Below are positions 8,884 through 20,694 of a stretch of DNA of 64,000 bases, piece by piece. Made by a program: the position numbers and the translations under genes. Source of the stretch: Mastigias papua (Eukaryota; Cnidaria; Scyphozoa; Rhizostomeae; Mastigiidae). The notes under the pieces are model-generated. The model ran no database searches and was not told where the DNA came from. It was given only the letters and a program-made list of their open reading frames with translations. The stretch spans positions 7,974,669 through 8,038,668 of the forward strand of contig OZ025269.1 of the NCBI GenBank assembly GCA_964019165.1, given 5' to 3'. Position 1 is the stretch's first letter. Each line of letters opens with the position of its first letter.

Positions 8884-11800
8884 CGTCCTGGGTATGACAT
8901 TAAACTGCATCCGGTTGTGGAGTTTCGACTTGGGATAATGAGGTTACCCTTTGCTACAACTACCTCCAGGTCACCCTTGAGCAAGGTGTAGCACCTGTAA
9001 GCTCCGCCTGAGACCTTGAAGTTCCGGGTTGGCGTCCAGCGGGGGTTAGTCTGTCTCATGGGCGGGGTGGGCTCTTTAGCCTTGGTTGGCGGCTACCCTA
9101 GTAATGGTGTCACGAAAAACGTACTGGTGGTTGTGTCACCTAAAACACTATCCTCGCAAGAGAGTAATATGGATTATCAGAACATTGTAAATAACGGCGT
9201 GAATGAGACTGGAACCGAAGGGGAAGGTCTCTCGCCCGGCAGGTGTCTCATGGCCCAGCAGCATGAGCCCGGTCGTCATCAAGCTACTGCTAGGAGGATT
9301 AGGCGAAAGTGGTCACAGGATGATAACCGGATTGTTATGGAATGTTATTATCGCAGCGAGCCAGGTCGTATTGGTTACAGGAAAAGAATGCACAGTATAT
9401 GGACCAGTAAAGCTATGTTCCCAGTTACTGAACAAAGGTTACTAGACCAGAAGAATCAAATAATAAAAAAGCAATGGCTTTCCAGTTTGGAACTTGAAGA
9501 GATTAAGCAATCAATTGAAGATGCGGTGTATGGGCAGGTAGAACAGGAGATTGAGTACGAAAATATAAGCGAAGAACTTAGTGATTATGTGACTGGTTGT
9601 GATCATGAGGTGTCTGATGGGAATGATTATTTCTGTGCTTTTGAGGAAGCAAATGCCGAAGAGAGGAATTTAATTAAACGCTTAAATGAGATAAATAACA
9701 GGGAACGAACTAGACTGCCATCACTGAGAAGTGTTGAGAAAGGAAAATTATATGCAGCTGTAAAAATGGTTGATACTGTAATGGGCAAGGTCAACCTGAG
9801 CAACATTACTGAAACCAATAATTTGATTTATTGTGGAGCAGCATTGGTTACAGAAGTGCTTGGAATTAATAGAAATGGCAAAAAGAATAGACAGGAACCA
9901 TGGTGGAAACGTAGATTGGAAGGTCAAGTTAGAGATCTGAATAGAGATTTAGGTAGGGTAAATGCGTTAATTGAAAAAAAGGCAGTAAAGAAGAAAGAGT
10001 CAGATGAATTGCAAAGAAAGTATAGGTTGAAACAGAAAGGATTGCAAATTGTGAAGGAGGAACTGAAACAGAGAATTAAAGCCAAAAGTGGAAAGATTAC
10101 TAGATATAACCAACGAATAAAGCAATACCAACAGAATAGACAGTTTAAAAACAATGAAGCCGGATTCTATAAACGATTGAACAATGAAGGAATACAAGCT
10201 GAAAGTGAGGCGCCAGAAAGAAACCAAGCAAAGCAGTACTGGACTGACTTGTGGAGTACAGATGTCATACACAACAGAAAGGCCAAATGGCTGGAGGATT
10301 TTAAAATGAAAATGAATGGTGGACGTGGACAAGGAGAAGTGAATGTTACGAGAGAGAAAATACTGAAGATGCTTGAAAGAGTGCCAAACTGGAAAGCACC
10401 TGGACCAGATGGTGTACAGGGGTTTTGGCTAAAAAACTTTAAATCAATGCACCAATACCTGGAGAAATATTTTGCTGAATGCTTAGAAGGACAAACGCCA
10501 ACGTGGATGACAAAAGGCCGAACTGTACTGATACAAAAGGATAAGTCAAAGGGAAGAGATGCAAGTAACTATCAGCCCATCACATGTTTACCATTGTGTT
10601 GGAAGTTATTGACAGCGTTATTATCTGATGAAATTTACTCGTTTTTGGAAGAGAACCAAATTCTGCCAGAGGAACAAAAAGGGTGTAGAAGAAAGAGCAG
10701 GGGGACAGGAGACCAGTTGTACATAGATAAGATGATACTGAGAGAAGTTAAAGTGAGGAAGAAGAACATAGCAATGGGTTGGATTGATTATAGAAAAGCT
10801 TTTGACATGGTGCCTCATTCGTGGATTCTAGAGTGTCTTAGTATATTAGGAGTAAACCACACTGTAGTGGCTTTCTTGGAAAAGACAATGAAAGATTGGC
10901 GGGTGGACTTGACATGTGCTAATGTGCATCTAGGAGAGGTCAATATTAAAAGGGGTATATTTCAGGGAGATGCATTGTCGCCGCTTCTGTTTGTTATAAC
11001 ACTCATTCCCTTAACTAGTGTATTAAAAACCACAAAGCATGGTTACGAATTTGCAAAGAATGGAGAAAAGATTAACCACCTGCTTTACATGGATGATCTC
11101 AAACTGTATGCAAAGAACGAGAAAGAACTTGATTCAATAGTACAGACAGGTAAAGTGTTTAGCAAAGACATCGGCATGGATTTTGGGGTTGAAAAATGTG
11201 CAATGTTAGTAATGAAAAGAGGGAAAAAGACCACATCAGATGGAATTAAGTTACCAGATAATATAGTGATTAAATCATTGAAGGAAGGAGAAGGATACAA
11301 GTATTTGGGTATATTGCAAATAGATGAAGTGCAAGAAAAGGAAATGAAAAGAAACGTAAGCAATGAATATAAGAGAAGAGTAAGAAAGATTCTAGAGACA
11401 AAGTTGAATGGAGGTAATATCATTAAGGGTATAAATTCATGGGCCATTCCTGTATTGAGATATTCAGCTGCTTTCATCAGCTGGACAAAAACCGAGCTTC
11501 AATGGATGGATCGATGAACTAGGAAACTCTTAACTATGCACAATGGACTACACCCACGAAGTAATGTAGATAGGGCGTATATACCCAGAAAGGATGGTGG
11601 AAAAGGACTTTTGTGTGTTGAAGATACTGTTAATTTAGCTAAAATTGGTCTAGAAAGATACGTTAAAGAAAGCAAAGAGCGATTGATAATCGCAGCCAGA
11701 GGGGATAATGAGAATACGGAAATTGACACAGGAAAGGAATTTAAAAAAAGGACCCGACTGGAACGGAAAACCAAATGGAAAGAAAAAACATTGCATGGAC

Positions 11801-12631
11801 AGTTCCTCAGACAAACAGAGGAGTTAGCAGATAAAGACCAATGGTCATGGCAAACAGATGGAACCCTCAAGAGAGAAACCGAATCCCTTATAATGGCAGC
11901 ACAAGAACAGGCACTGAGAACAAATCTAGTGAAAGCAAAAATAGATAAGTCACAAGAAGATAGCAAGTGTAGAATGTGCGGGAAAGCAGATGAGAGCATC
12001 AGTCACCTTCTAAGTGAATGTAGTAAACTGTCACAAAAAGAATATAAACGCAGACACGACTGGATGGGAAAGAAAATACATTGGGAGGTTTGTAGGAAGT
12101 ATGGTCTCGAAGCGAAAGCGAAATGGTATGAGCATGAGCCACAAGCAGTATGTGAAAATGAAGAGTACAAAATCCTGTGGGACTTTTCAATACAGACAGA
12201 CCATGTAATCGAAGCAAGACGATCTGATATGATCATAGTTGAGAAGAAAAGCAACAAGTGCCAAATTATTGACTTCGCTGTTCCATATGATACCAGGGTT
12301 GATGAAAAAGAAAAGGAAAAGATACAGAAGTACCAAGATTTGGCAAGGGAATTGAAGAAGCTGTGGAATAAAAATGTGAAAGTAATTCCAGTTATAGTTG
12401 GAGCACTCGGAACAACACCATCAAGATTGCCAAATAGACTGAAAGAGATTGGAATAAATACCAAGATAGTAGAGTTGCAAAAGACTGTGTTACTGCACTC
12501 AGCAAGAATCCTCAGGAAAGTGCTTGAGATTTGAAGAAACTTGTTGTTGTCAAAGCTCAAGAAGATAACTCCACTAATAGAAAGGCAAATAGTATATGAC
12601 ATTAGTGTGTACCAGATATATAATAATAATA
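8883..12631 (+). mobile_element. Element E: full-length Dong-like retrotransposon
   Basis: Complete unit: leader 8884-9168, one long frame 9169-12534 with a single nonsense codon, 3' UTR, and a short (AAT)n tail at 12619-12631. It is the third member of the head-to-tail row C-D-E. Leader hairpin 2 is GTAATGGTGTCAC (9101-9113). Confidence 0.88.
9169..12534 (+). pseudogene. Element E polyprotein, one in-frame TGA at 11515-11517
   Basis: The frame is open upstream to 9016, but the part before 9169 is the leader shared with C, D and F, so the ATG at 9169 is the likely start. Order as in C: Myb-like region (KWSQDDNRIVMECYYRSEPG), RT with NWKAPGPDGVQGFW, WIDYRKAFDMVPHSW, GIFQGDALSPLLF and YMDDLK, thumb, knuckle CRMCGKADESISHLLSEC, endonuclease with RRHDWMG, ARRSDMIIVEK, IIDFAVPYD and IQKYQDL. 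The lesion replaces an arginine codon seen as CGx/AGx in relatives by TGA, most simply a CpG transition. The frame continues without other damage to 12534. Note ARRSD where others have RRPD, a change at the endonuclease PD motif. Length would be 1121 residues, matching C. Confidence 0.88.
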
Positions 12632-13026
12632 TTCTTTTAAGTTGGTTTTACCACAGGTTAAACTAATTTAGACCAACTATTTACAATAATATACACGAAA
12701 CCGATATAAGATGAAATTTTAAAAAGCGATGTTTTTTTTCTAATAGCAAATTTTACAATTACATTCCTCTCCACTCCAGCTTTTTATACATTTTGCGTTC
12801 AAAAATTGTCTTTGAAGTTCGTGTTTTCTACCTGACGGACCCACACAATTTTTAAAAAGACTCGAGAATTGTGTTAAAATTTCCCTGAAAAATTTAAAAG
12901 TCGCGGGAATTAAATGTCGCGAAAGGGCCAAGAATGATCTTTCGCGGAAGAAACTGTCGCGAATGTCGCGAGATTTATCTCGCGACAGTTTCTTCCCGCA
13001 ACAGTTTCTTCCTTTAAAGTAGTCAA
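12632..13026. other. Non-coding spacer with a 17-bp inverted repeat
   Basis: No supported gene. GGAAGAAACTGTCGCGA (12954-12970) and TCGCGACAGTTTCTTCC (12981-12997) are perfect inverted copies around a 10-bp loop, and a further partial copy follows at once. This may be an end of an unrecognised DNA transposon or a folded MITE. Confidence 0.6.
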
Positions 13027-13053
13027 ATCCTCCTTAAGCTCTAAATGTGCAGC

Positions 13054-13560
13054 TCACATTTCACTACAAGTGAATAAAGCTATATATGATTTCATCATAC
13101 CCTCCTTTATTTTATAGTAGATAGGACCAGCAAAACCACTACCTATACTAGCAAAAGGTAACGACTTCGCGATTCTGTAGTGCGGCAATTGTATGTTTGC
13201 TGGGGCTGGAAATGCATTTCCCTCTAGCTTGCGGCAAACAAAGCAATCTCTTAATACCTTCTTCACATACTGTCTTCCATTAGTAGTCCAAAATCTAGAT
13301 CTAATTTCAGCTAAAGTAGCTCTCGCTCTACAGTGTTTAAATAAATTGTGACAATATCGCACAGCTAAATTTATGATCTTTTGGTAGACTAATCGGAAAC
13401 TTCGATTTAATTTCTGGATCAGAATTCTCAAACCTACTATGACACACGAGTATGTCATTTGCGCTTCTGACATTTAGATTCCTACTATACTGGTCTTTTT
13501 ACAGTCTGAATTATCTTGCGTACCTACTTGACAATCCTTAATCCACACTTTCTCTGCGTT
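13054..13560 (-). pseudogene. BEL/Pao integrase fragment
   Basis: Fragments EIENAEKVWIKDCQ, then TLAEIRSRFWTTNGRQYVKK and FVCRKLEG represent the H2C2 zinc-binding end of a Pao integrase and the start of its core. They are shifted between frames; a stop lies just before the residues MSEAQM. The upstream part of the same gene resumes at 14720 beyond the inserted DNA transposon. Confidence 0.8.
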
Positions 13561-13582
13561 CTCAATCTCTGGAGCACTTATA

Positions 13583-14708
13583 CCGTCGTGACCAAAAGTT
13601 TAAGACCGCGTTTTTGTCAACAACGTTTCATGGCGTAAAGATATTGAACCCCATCGCTCTCCCTATTTTATTCTCCTTGGGTCGTTTCAGGTCAACTTTC
13701 CATGCAGATTCCGAATTTCGATGATATTTTTTGAAATTTTGCGCCATTTTGCTATGACGCCACAATTAAATCTATAGAAATTCTCGGAAGTTTCAATGGT
13801 TCTGCCGAGAAGGGGTTTGACCCGAAGAATGTTTTACTTGGCTGAATTTTACATCAATCTATGCACAATCCATTTTTTTGATTTGTTTGTTAAATATTCA
13901 AACTCTACGAAAAATACGACCCCTGGGAAAAAATTAGCGGAGAGTTGTTAGTGTGTCACTCTGGCCATAAATTTAAGACCACCCTTGGAAAAACCCACTT
14001 TTGTCGCCTCAAAAACCAGTTATTGACCAGAAAATGAAACGTATTGCATTCATCGCCTCATCCCTTACTTCAGCCTTTTGTTACAAATTTCTGTTAACCA
14101 TCCTTCCATAAGCATTTCATCGCATAGAATTTCGCTGGCTTTTGCCTGTCTCAATCTCTACGAGAATGGGGAAGAAAGCATCTCTCTGCATAGCTCAAAT
14201 GGCACAAGTTATGTCTCTCCACCAAGAAGGATACTCTGAACGAGCAATTAGTGAGAAGCTTAAGGTTATCTCAGAATAACAATGTGTGATTTGCCTCAAA
14301 CCAGAGCTTTGGTCATAAACTTATGGCCAGAGCTGTGGACTGAAAGCCTACTGCCAACTTTTTTACCAGCGGCCGCTTGTTTCGTAGAGTTTAAATATTT
14401 TACAAACAAATCAACAAAATGAATTGTGATAGATTGATGTAAAATTCAGCCAAGTAAAACATTTTTCGGGTCATACCCCTTCTCGGCAGAACCATTGATA
14501 CTTCCGAGAATGTCTATAGATTTAATTGTGACGTCATAGCAAAATGACGCAAAATTTCAGAAAATACCATCAAACTTCGGAATCTGCATGGAAAGTTGAC
14601 CTGAAACGACCCAAGGAGAATAAAATAGGGAAAGCGGTAGGGTTCAATATCTTTATGCTATGAAACGTTGTTGACAAAGACGCGGTCTTAAACTTTTGGC
14701 CACGACAG
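13583..14708. mobile_element. Tc1/mariner-type element inserted in the BEL integrase
   Basis: Long terminal inverted repeats of about 290 bp: the left end reads CCGTCGTGACCAAAAGTTTA and the right end, inverted, CTGTCGTGGCCAAAAGTTTA. Both ends abut TA (13581-13582 and 14709-14710), the duplication expected for this superfamily. The inside keeps only a helix-turn-helix start (MGKKASLCIAQMAQVMSL, then HQEGYSERAISEKLKV) at about 14167-14280, typical of the Tc1 DNA-binding N-terminus; the catalytic domain is gone. A second, inner inverted pair (about 13965 and 14320, CTGGCCATAAATTTAAGACC-like) lies inside. Non-autonomous. Confidence 0.82.
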
Positions 14709-14719
14709 TAGGTTCTAAG

Positions 14720-15596
14720 TTAGTTTCTCTCTTCCATCTTTAATTTGAAGGTGCTAGCAAAACAATAAACATTAGCTGTGACTCTCAGAAGTTTCTTAGC
14801 AGTACTATGCCTACTGATGTATATTACATTACAAAGCCTTTGTACTTCTTCTGTAACTTCACTCATCTTTGTGACCTTTCTTCTTTCCAGTTCTACTTCT
14901 TCTAAAACTACATCTCCCACTGGTTTTGGCCTATGTTTCTCTCCATCCCTCAACCACTGAGGACCTTTCCACCATAAGCTACTTCCTTTTAACTGTTCTG
15001 CTGTCACTCCCCTAGACCCTAAGTTTGCAGGGTTCTCCACTCCACTTACATCGCCCATTCTTCTTTCCTGGCTAGTCCTAGAATTTCATTTACTCTATAT
15101 TGCACAAACTGTTTCCTTTCCCCATAATTATGATTCCAATACAGGGCTGTTTTACTATCTAGCCAGTACCTAGTGCAATCAATCTTGACTTGTGAGCTCA
15201 ATGCATTCATACAATCTTTCATTAAAACTGACAAAATCCTAGCTGACATAGGTTCTAATCTAGGTATACTCAATGATTTCCTCTTCATTTCCCCCATATA
15301 TACATCTAGGTATAGATATTGTTCCCGCCTTTTCCAAACCATGTAACCATTTTTTTCCAGATGGAAATTTTATCCTCAGGCAGTGGCTTTTCCCAACCTA
15401 ATTTCTTGGCACATAAATCCTGAAACAATACCTTATCTTTAACAGATACAGGACTAATTATTCCTTGAGGGTCAAACAAGGTAGCTAGTATACTAACGAT
15501 GTTTCTCTTTGTTGTCTTCCTATCCTTGCCCTTCGGCATTCTCATTAAGTCATATTCTAAAGTGTCCTTATTAGTATCCCACATTACTCGTAGCAC
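14720..15596 (-). pseudogene. BEL/Pao RNase H and integrase N-terminal region
   Basis: 15596-15306 gives NIVSILATLFDPQGIISPVS, the conserved Pao segment after the RT. 15342-15046 carries SLSIPRLEPMSA and RYWLDSKTALYW, the RNase H core. 15058-14720 gives GVENPANLGSRGVTAEQL and LWWKGPQWL, the familiar Pao signature before the integrase. The three pieces are in different frames. Confidence 0.85.
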
Positions 15597-15647
15597 TTTT
15601 GTCTTGTTCTTAACCTTGCTAACATGACCTAAAATCTCCTTAGCATA

Positions 15648-16100
15648 TCAACACTGTTCTGATACATCGTGACATGTCTCCATTTCACATTCTTTTTCAC
15701 GTTCTTGTATTTTGCAGATTAGTTTCTTGTTGTTTGTCTTAAACTTAAGAACTCTAAAACCCCTTTCCTTTAGTATTATTAAGGCTTTCTGATAAAGGTT
15801 GAATGGTTCTTCAACATTATTGCAACCATTCACTAACTCATCTACATAGAAACCCTCTTTCATTTTGGTAGCAAAGTATGGATCACTCCCCTGATGGTTT
15901 TCTATGTGATATAATTATGATACTGCATTCAAAAGGTGATGCATTCACACCAAACACAGCTCGCTTAAAACGAGAGACAAAAACCTGTAGATCTTCTGAA
16001 TTAGTATCATTATCCCAAAGGAATCTTAAGCAATCCCTATCCTTTGGGACAATCTCTATATTTAGAAAAATTTTTTCAATGTCCCCCACAAAAGCAACTC
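15648..16100 (-). pseudogene. BEL/Pao reverse transcriptase fragment
   Basis: GDIEKIFLNIEI, RDCLRFLW and FKRAVFGVNASPF are the conserved RT blocks. The catalytic box reads YVDELVNG rather than the usual YVDDLV, so an active-site aspartate has become glutamate. A frameshift separates the two parts near 15880. Confidence 0.85.
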
Positions 16101-16859
16101 TATTTTCCCTTAACCGCAGGGAAAAAGAGTTCCCTGCTTGATGAACTAAATAGTGAATCTTATCATATCTCTCAAGTTCTTAAACCTTTTCAATAGTCCC
16201 TGCTTTCTCCTGCTCCACAATTATATCATTATTTTGACAAGTGTCTGAGGATCTTTCTTAAGCCTTCTAAGCTGATTTCTAAGCCTACACAGAGAAATGT
16301 CATAATTAGATTGTAAATCACCATGTCCTACTTTCCAAGTTTGACCTACTTCATAGCGCTCTCTTGTGAAAGACATGCTATCAATCAGGGTTTCATGAAC
16401 TTCATTTTCTTCTTTTGTGCCTCAGCTATCAAGGTCGTATAACTTATCAATGCTTTCATCTAGCCTCAGGTTCTCCTGTTTAATCTCACTCATGATAAAA
16501 TTAAAATTTCATGTAGAAACTGTACTCAACCTGCAATAGTCGCCAAAAGTCCTGGGGCACTTTGCACGTTTTGTATTCTGCAATGAACTTTCATCCCCCT
16601 TTCCCCCCGAAACAATGTTGCTTTTTTAGAGAATTAAGTACGATAGTTGGAAAATTTCGCATGCGTAACAATGTCAAGTGTTCCACAACCGAACCAACAT
16701 TGTTCTAAGGGGAAGGGGGGTGCAAGTTTGTAGCAACTATGACTGTATGTAGATGAAATTGGTATTTTATTAGTTTTGTCTAAGTGTTCCAAGGACTTAT
16801 GGCGATTATTGTACCTCTCTTCAATGGTCCAGAAAGTGCCCATCCCAGGTTAGTTTTTA

Positions 16860-17300
16860 CAGCTACTGGCTCCTCAGGCCACCTCGTATTGTTTCCCCGA
16901 GTCCCCGAGTTGAAATTCCCAAAGAAATTTCGCGCCAACCAAACTATCTACCTCTATTTTATTTTGACTGTGATAGAAATCTGAAAAGTAGACTTGGTTA
17001 ATGTTACGGTAAGTCTGTTTATCCTCTGATATGTCAGCACATTCAAGGTGGGCAATTTTATCAATAATATAGCATTCTAACCTCACACTCTTTCCACCAT
17101 GCAATGAAGCAAGAGATAACTCCACAATCTCTTTCATGTTAACCTCCACATCGGTCTTTCCAACTACCTTACTCCCTAGGTTTTCTTACCTAACTGGCCT
17201 TAGTCCTAGCCTGGTGACAGCCTTCTTAGCAATACAGGATTTGTATGATCCAGTGTCAAATAGCACTCTAACCTGACTTCCTAGCTTTCCATCTGCTCTC
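16860..17300 (-). pseudogene. BEL/Pao aspartic protease fragment
   Basis: VRVLFDTGSYKSCIAKKAV (about 17215-17275) contains the catalytic DTG. It is followed after a stop by a second piece ending VDSLVGAKFLWEFQ, the standard end of Pao proteases. Frame breaks on both sides. Confidence 0.8.
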
Positions 17301-17429
17301 GCTAAGGCTGTCTGAAGGGCAACTTTCTCTTTTCCACACTGGGCATTGCAAACCCAAGAATTAGCCTTAGGGTTGAGGGGTACCGCGTTAATGGTATTCT
17401 GTACCTCCTTAGTTATGGATAGACAAATG

Positions 17430-18720
17430 GGGTTTACTTAGGCACTCTAACACAAACAAAAGCATGATGCCGACCCTTACACTCAGAACAACTAAATTTA
17501 CTACTACAATTAATAGCCTTATGATCTGAATTTTAAACAAACAGAACACTTTGCTCATTTCCTTAAAAGTGCCTTCCGTTTCTCTTAGTCCTTCACCTTG
17601 GACAATCGTCTGCTAAGTATTCTTTATCCCAGCAGAACGCGCACTTCTTCTTCCATTAGTGAACAGTGTATTGGCTGTTCCTTTGCCTGGTGTTCTGGGC
17701 CTTGTTCCCACTTCGGACTCACTGCTTTCATTCCTCGCCGACAAAACCAAGTGTACATGGCTTTCCCTCACGGAAACCTCTGTCTCAAATGCTGCAATCA
17801 GTTCATTCATTTCCCATTCCATCTTATCTTTTTTCTGTGTACGAGTCATTGAAATCTGCAGTGATTCCATCAGCTTTTGAAATCTGCGGTGATTCCAGCA
17901 GCTTTTGTAGAAGAATGTGCACTATGAAAGCAGAATAAGGTGACTTCTTGACACCAATCGCTTCGAGGCCATGAAAGTGAGTTTCGATCTCATAATGGAA
18001 TTGCCGCAATCTGCTGACGTTTGTCTCATTGAACTGTGGTTTTAGACATATAAGCTCATTCGTATGGGCTCCCTGAATCATACTAGGCTTAGCGTATCTT
18101 TTCTCTAGTAGGTCGATGGCAATGGGATACTGTTTATCTGTCATTGGCATTCCTGCAACAACCGACTTTGCGGGACCCTCTAAAAAACTTCTTAACTATT
18201 TAAACTGTTCCGTACCTGCTAGGTCTTCATTCACGTGAATGTGTGAACAGAAACCATCCCAAAACTCTGGCCACTGATGCACCTTCCCTTTAAATTGTCT
18301 TAACTCTAACTTATGCAGTTTACAGTTAATTTCCTCCGATGTTATGAACTGGTCGATGAAATGGATACGGATCCTAGTGACTCCAGACTGCTCTGCGAAT
18401 CACTTCGGTAGATTGTCGTGTCCTTGATTTTTTCCAGTTCATCTTGTATGGACTGCAAACAACATCACTGCTTCTCCTTGCAAGCTAGAGCTTCGTCTAT
18501 ATCTTTATTAGCTCTTTCTTCATCTTCGTCTTTGTTCTCTATTATCAGTTCCAAAATTTCTGGGTCTATAGTTGTCAGTCCCCCCCTTATCTCGATCAAT
18601 TCCTCTTTATAACGCTTGAGACGTTTTGAATCAATTTCATCGCTCTTCAGAATTTCTTCAACTCTATTAACAGTCTTTGAGACATTCCTTCCGTGCGTTG
18701 CTCGTTTTCTTCAACATTTC
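17430..18720 (-). pseudogene. BEL/Pao gag fragment with zinc knuckle
   Basis: About 18220-18150 gives LRSFLEGPAKSVVAGMPM and 18150-17824 gives YPIAIDLLEKRYAKPS and NVSRLRQFHYEIETHFHGLE, the conserved Pao gag core. FSCSECKGRHHAFVC at about 17445-17495 is the knuckle. Several stops and shifts interrupt it. Confidence 0.82.
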
Positions 18721-18880
18721 TCTGTCTGAAATATCTTACTACTTTATCCCAGGCTCCGGTTGGCCACGATGTGCTAAGATACTCAAATAAGCTGGTTCGA
18801 TGGGACTAGAGCAAGACAGAGACAGGCAGAAAACTATAACTCTTTATTTTTTCTCATAATAGTTCTAATTCTACACTCAT

Positions 18881-19751
18881 GTTTGAGCAACTAGCTAACT
18901 ACTGAACTAATACCGTATGTTTATATTGATGTAATGTGATGACTAGACTTAACTGACCAGATAAAGCTTGATAGTCGTACGCAAACAATTAATTTGGTTA
19001 AAGGTGCTTTAAGGTGCTGAAGTCTCCTTTTTGAGACACCTGGTTGAAATTAGTTGAAATTAGTGTTTTTTGCTTGAAATTTTTCCTTTGTCTTGATGAG
19101 TTGTAAGATATGATTATTGTACGTGACTATCATAGATGGAACTCTCTGACAATTTGTCCTTTCCACCTATGGTAGTCACGTGAGATGTAAGTTTATGTAG
19201 TCAATTTTAATTCTTTGTTATAAAAACGACAAAAAACAAGTGATTACTCAGTATCTACGCGAATTACACTAATAGCTTTTACCACAGAATAAACCTTCAC
19301 ACCTGCATATCGATTGCATTTTCAGCTCCTTGCACACAGTGTAGTTTAAATGCAAAGAATAAATGTCACGCAACTCTAGAAATACGAATGTTCTTGACTT
19401 TCATCTTTTTCCTGTACAGCCCCGTAGCCTAGCGCAGGTATCCGAGCATTTTGTGCACAATTTTTTCTCGCAATTTTCCTCGATTTACACAATGCAAGGC
19501 CGAAGGTCACGTGCTCCATCACAGAGGCCCATGATGTCACCTTCTCGTGATCCTATGCGAGCTTTTTGGATCATTGCTCATCGAAAATGCAGACCATGCA
19601 GCTTAAATGGGGCACAGCGTTAGTCTTTCCAAGGCTAATCTGTAACCTTTTGAACTGGGGATAGGAGAGCCCGCGTTTAGCGGGCTATCAGTACTAAGCT
19701 TTCACTATATAGTAAGATCCCTCATACACAAATGAGCTCGCCATTGTTTAC
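18881..19751. other. Spacer with a 21-bp-arm inverted repeat
   Basis: Probable LTR/flank remnant without a supported gene. ACGTGACTATCATAGATGGAA (about 19121-19141) and its near-perfect inverse (about 19156-19176) can form a hairpin with a short loop, a palindrome typical of a small folded repeat. The open frame at 19363-19623 has no recognisable similarity. Confidence 0.5.
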
Positions 19752-20694
19752 GTGTTAAACGAGAAACATTTGCCTCCAGATGTGGGTTTCCTTGAGTTAC
19801 TAGCCTTTTTGCTAGTAAAGGATGACTTATGTCTTTCACACATTGACGATGTGATATTACAAGGGAATTGCATCGTTATCTCAAAAGTGTTTTGTGCTGA
19901 AGCAGTCGACCTTACGCATCAGTATCACCAAGGAATGGTTAAATCGCAATCCTTATTGCAGAGCAAAGAGTGGTTACCTTCTATTGATAGATTTGTGGAC
20001 CGTAGCATTGCCTTGTTCATACATTGTCTAGCAGTAGGTCTCTGTGTGCCTCCTTCACCTTCACCTTTGTGTATTGGTGAAGTTCCTGGAGAACCTTGGA
20101 ACATTCACAGCTTTGATTTTATAGGTCCCTTGTCTACAGGACAGCAGTTGTTGTCAGTCGCTAATCAAGGACCGCGCTACTCTGTTGTTGATATCATGTC
20201 CAGCACCTCAGCTTCTACAGTCATTTCTCGATTGGAAAGAATATTACCAACGTATGGATTTCCAACCACGATTTTAACATAAAATGGCATACCTTTTTCT
20301 GGATATGAACTTGTCTGCTTTTTCAAGAAATATGACATCCAGCATCGTCAAATCCACCTAAATTGCATCGTGCAAATGGTTTTGTAGAGCTACTTCAATA
20401 AGTCATTGTTGAAAGCGACCCTCACTGCATCCTTTGAAGGGACAGATGTTGCGTAGCTACTGTTTTATTCCTCACTCGGCTACTGGTATTGCTCAGTCTA
20501 AGCTGCTTTTTCAACGTAGACTTCAGATGAAAATACCACAAATAGCAAGTAAAGTAAATGCAAATGTTATAGATAGTTTAGCCAGAAATAATGATATAGG
20601 AATACAGACCAATGAATACGTTGACAACAAGAAACATGCACAATGCAGGACTTTCCATGTAGATGATCGTGTTGTATATAGCATGACAAGATGA
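19752..20694 (+). pseudogene. Ty3/gypsy-type integrase remnant
   Basis: After about 19890: THQYHQGMVKSQSLL (zinc-binding histidines), WNIHSFDFIGPLSTGQQLL (first catalytic Asp), SASTVISRLERILPTYGFPT, then a TAA where TDNG is expected, NGIPFSGYELV, and frame-shifted pieces to 20694 (ARNNDIGIQTNEYVDNK, HVDDRVVYSM). Order and motifs are those of a gypsy integrase C-terminal half. The residues before 19890 are not recognised. No LTR was found nearby. Confidence 0.75.

Larger units (their letters stand above)
13027..18880 (-). mobile_element. Decayed BEL/Pao LTR retrotransposon
   Basis: Read on the minus strand the usual BEL order is seen: gag (about 18720-17600), zinc knuckle (about 17520-17450), aspartic protease (17290-16860), RT (16090-15650), RNase H (15600-15050) and integrase (15058-14720 and 13560-13054). 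It is broken by many stops and frameshifts and by a DNA transposon at 13583-14708. Upstream, a candidate primer-binding segment (TGGCCAACCGGAGCC on the minus strand, about 18750-18764) borders what looks like the 5' LTR with an AATAAA at about 18845. LTR outer limits were not determined. Confidence 0.85.

Noticed and set aside
9016..9168. Upstream extension of the element E frame to 9016
   Set aside because: This stretch is the shared non-coding leader of C, D and F and begins at a TTG; the ATG at 9169 is a better start.
16784..16984. Plus-strand frames over the BEL and Ty3 regions
   Set aside because: Shadows of the minus-strand retroelement reading.
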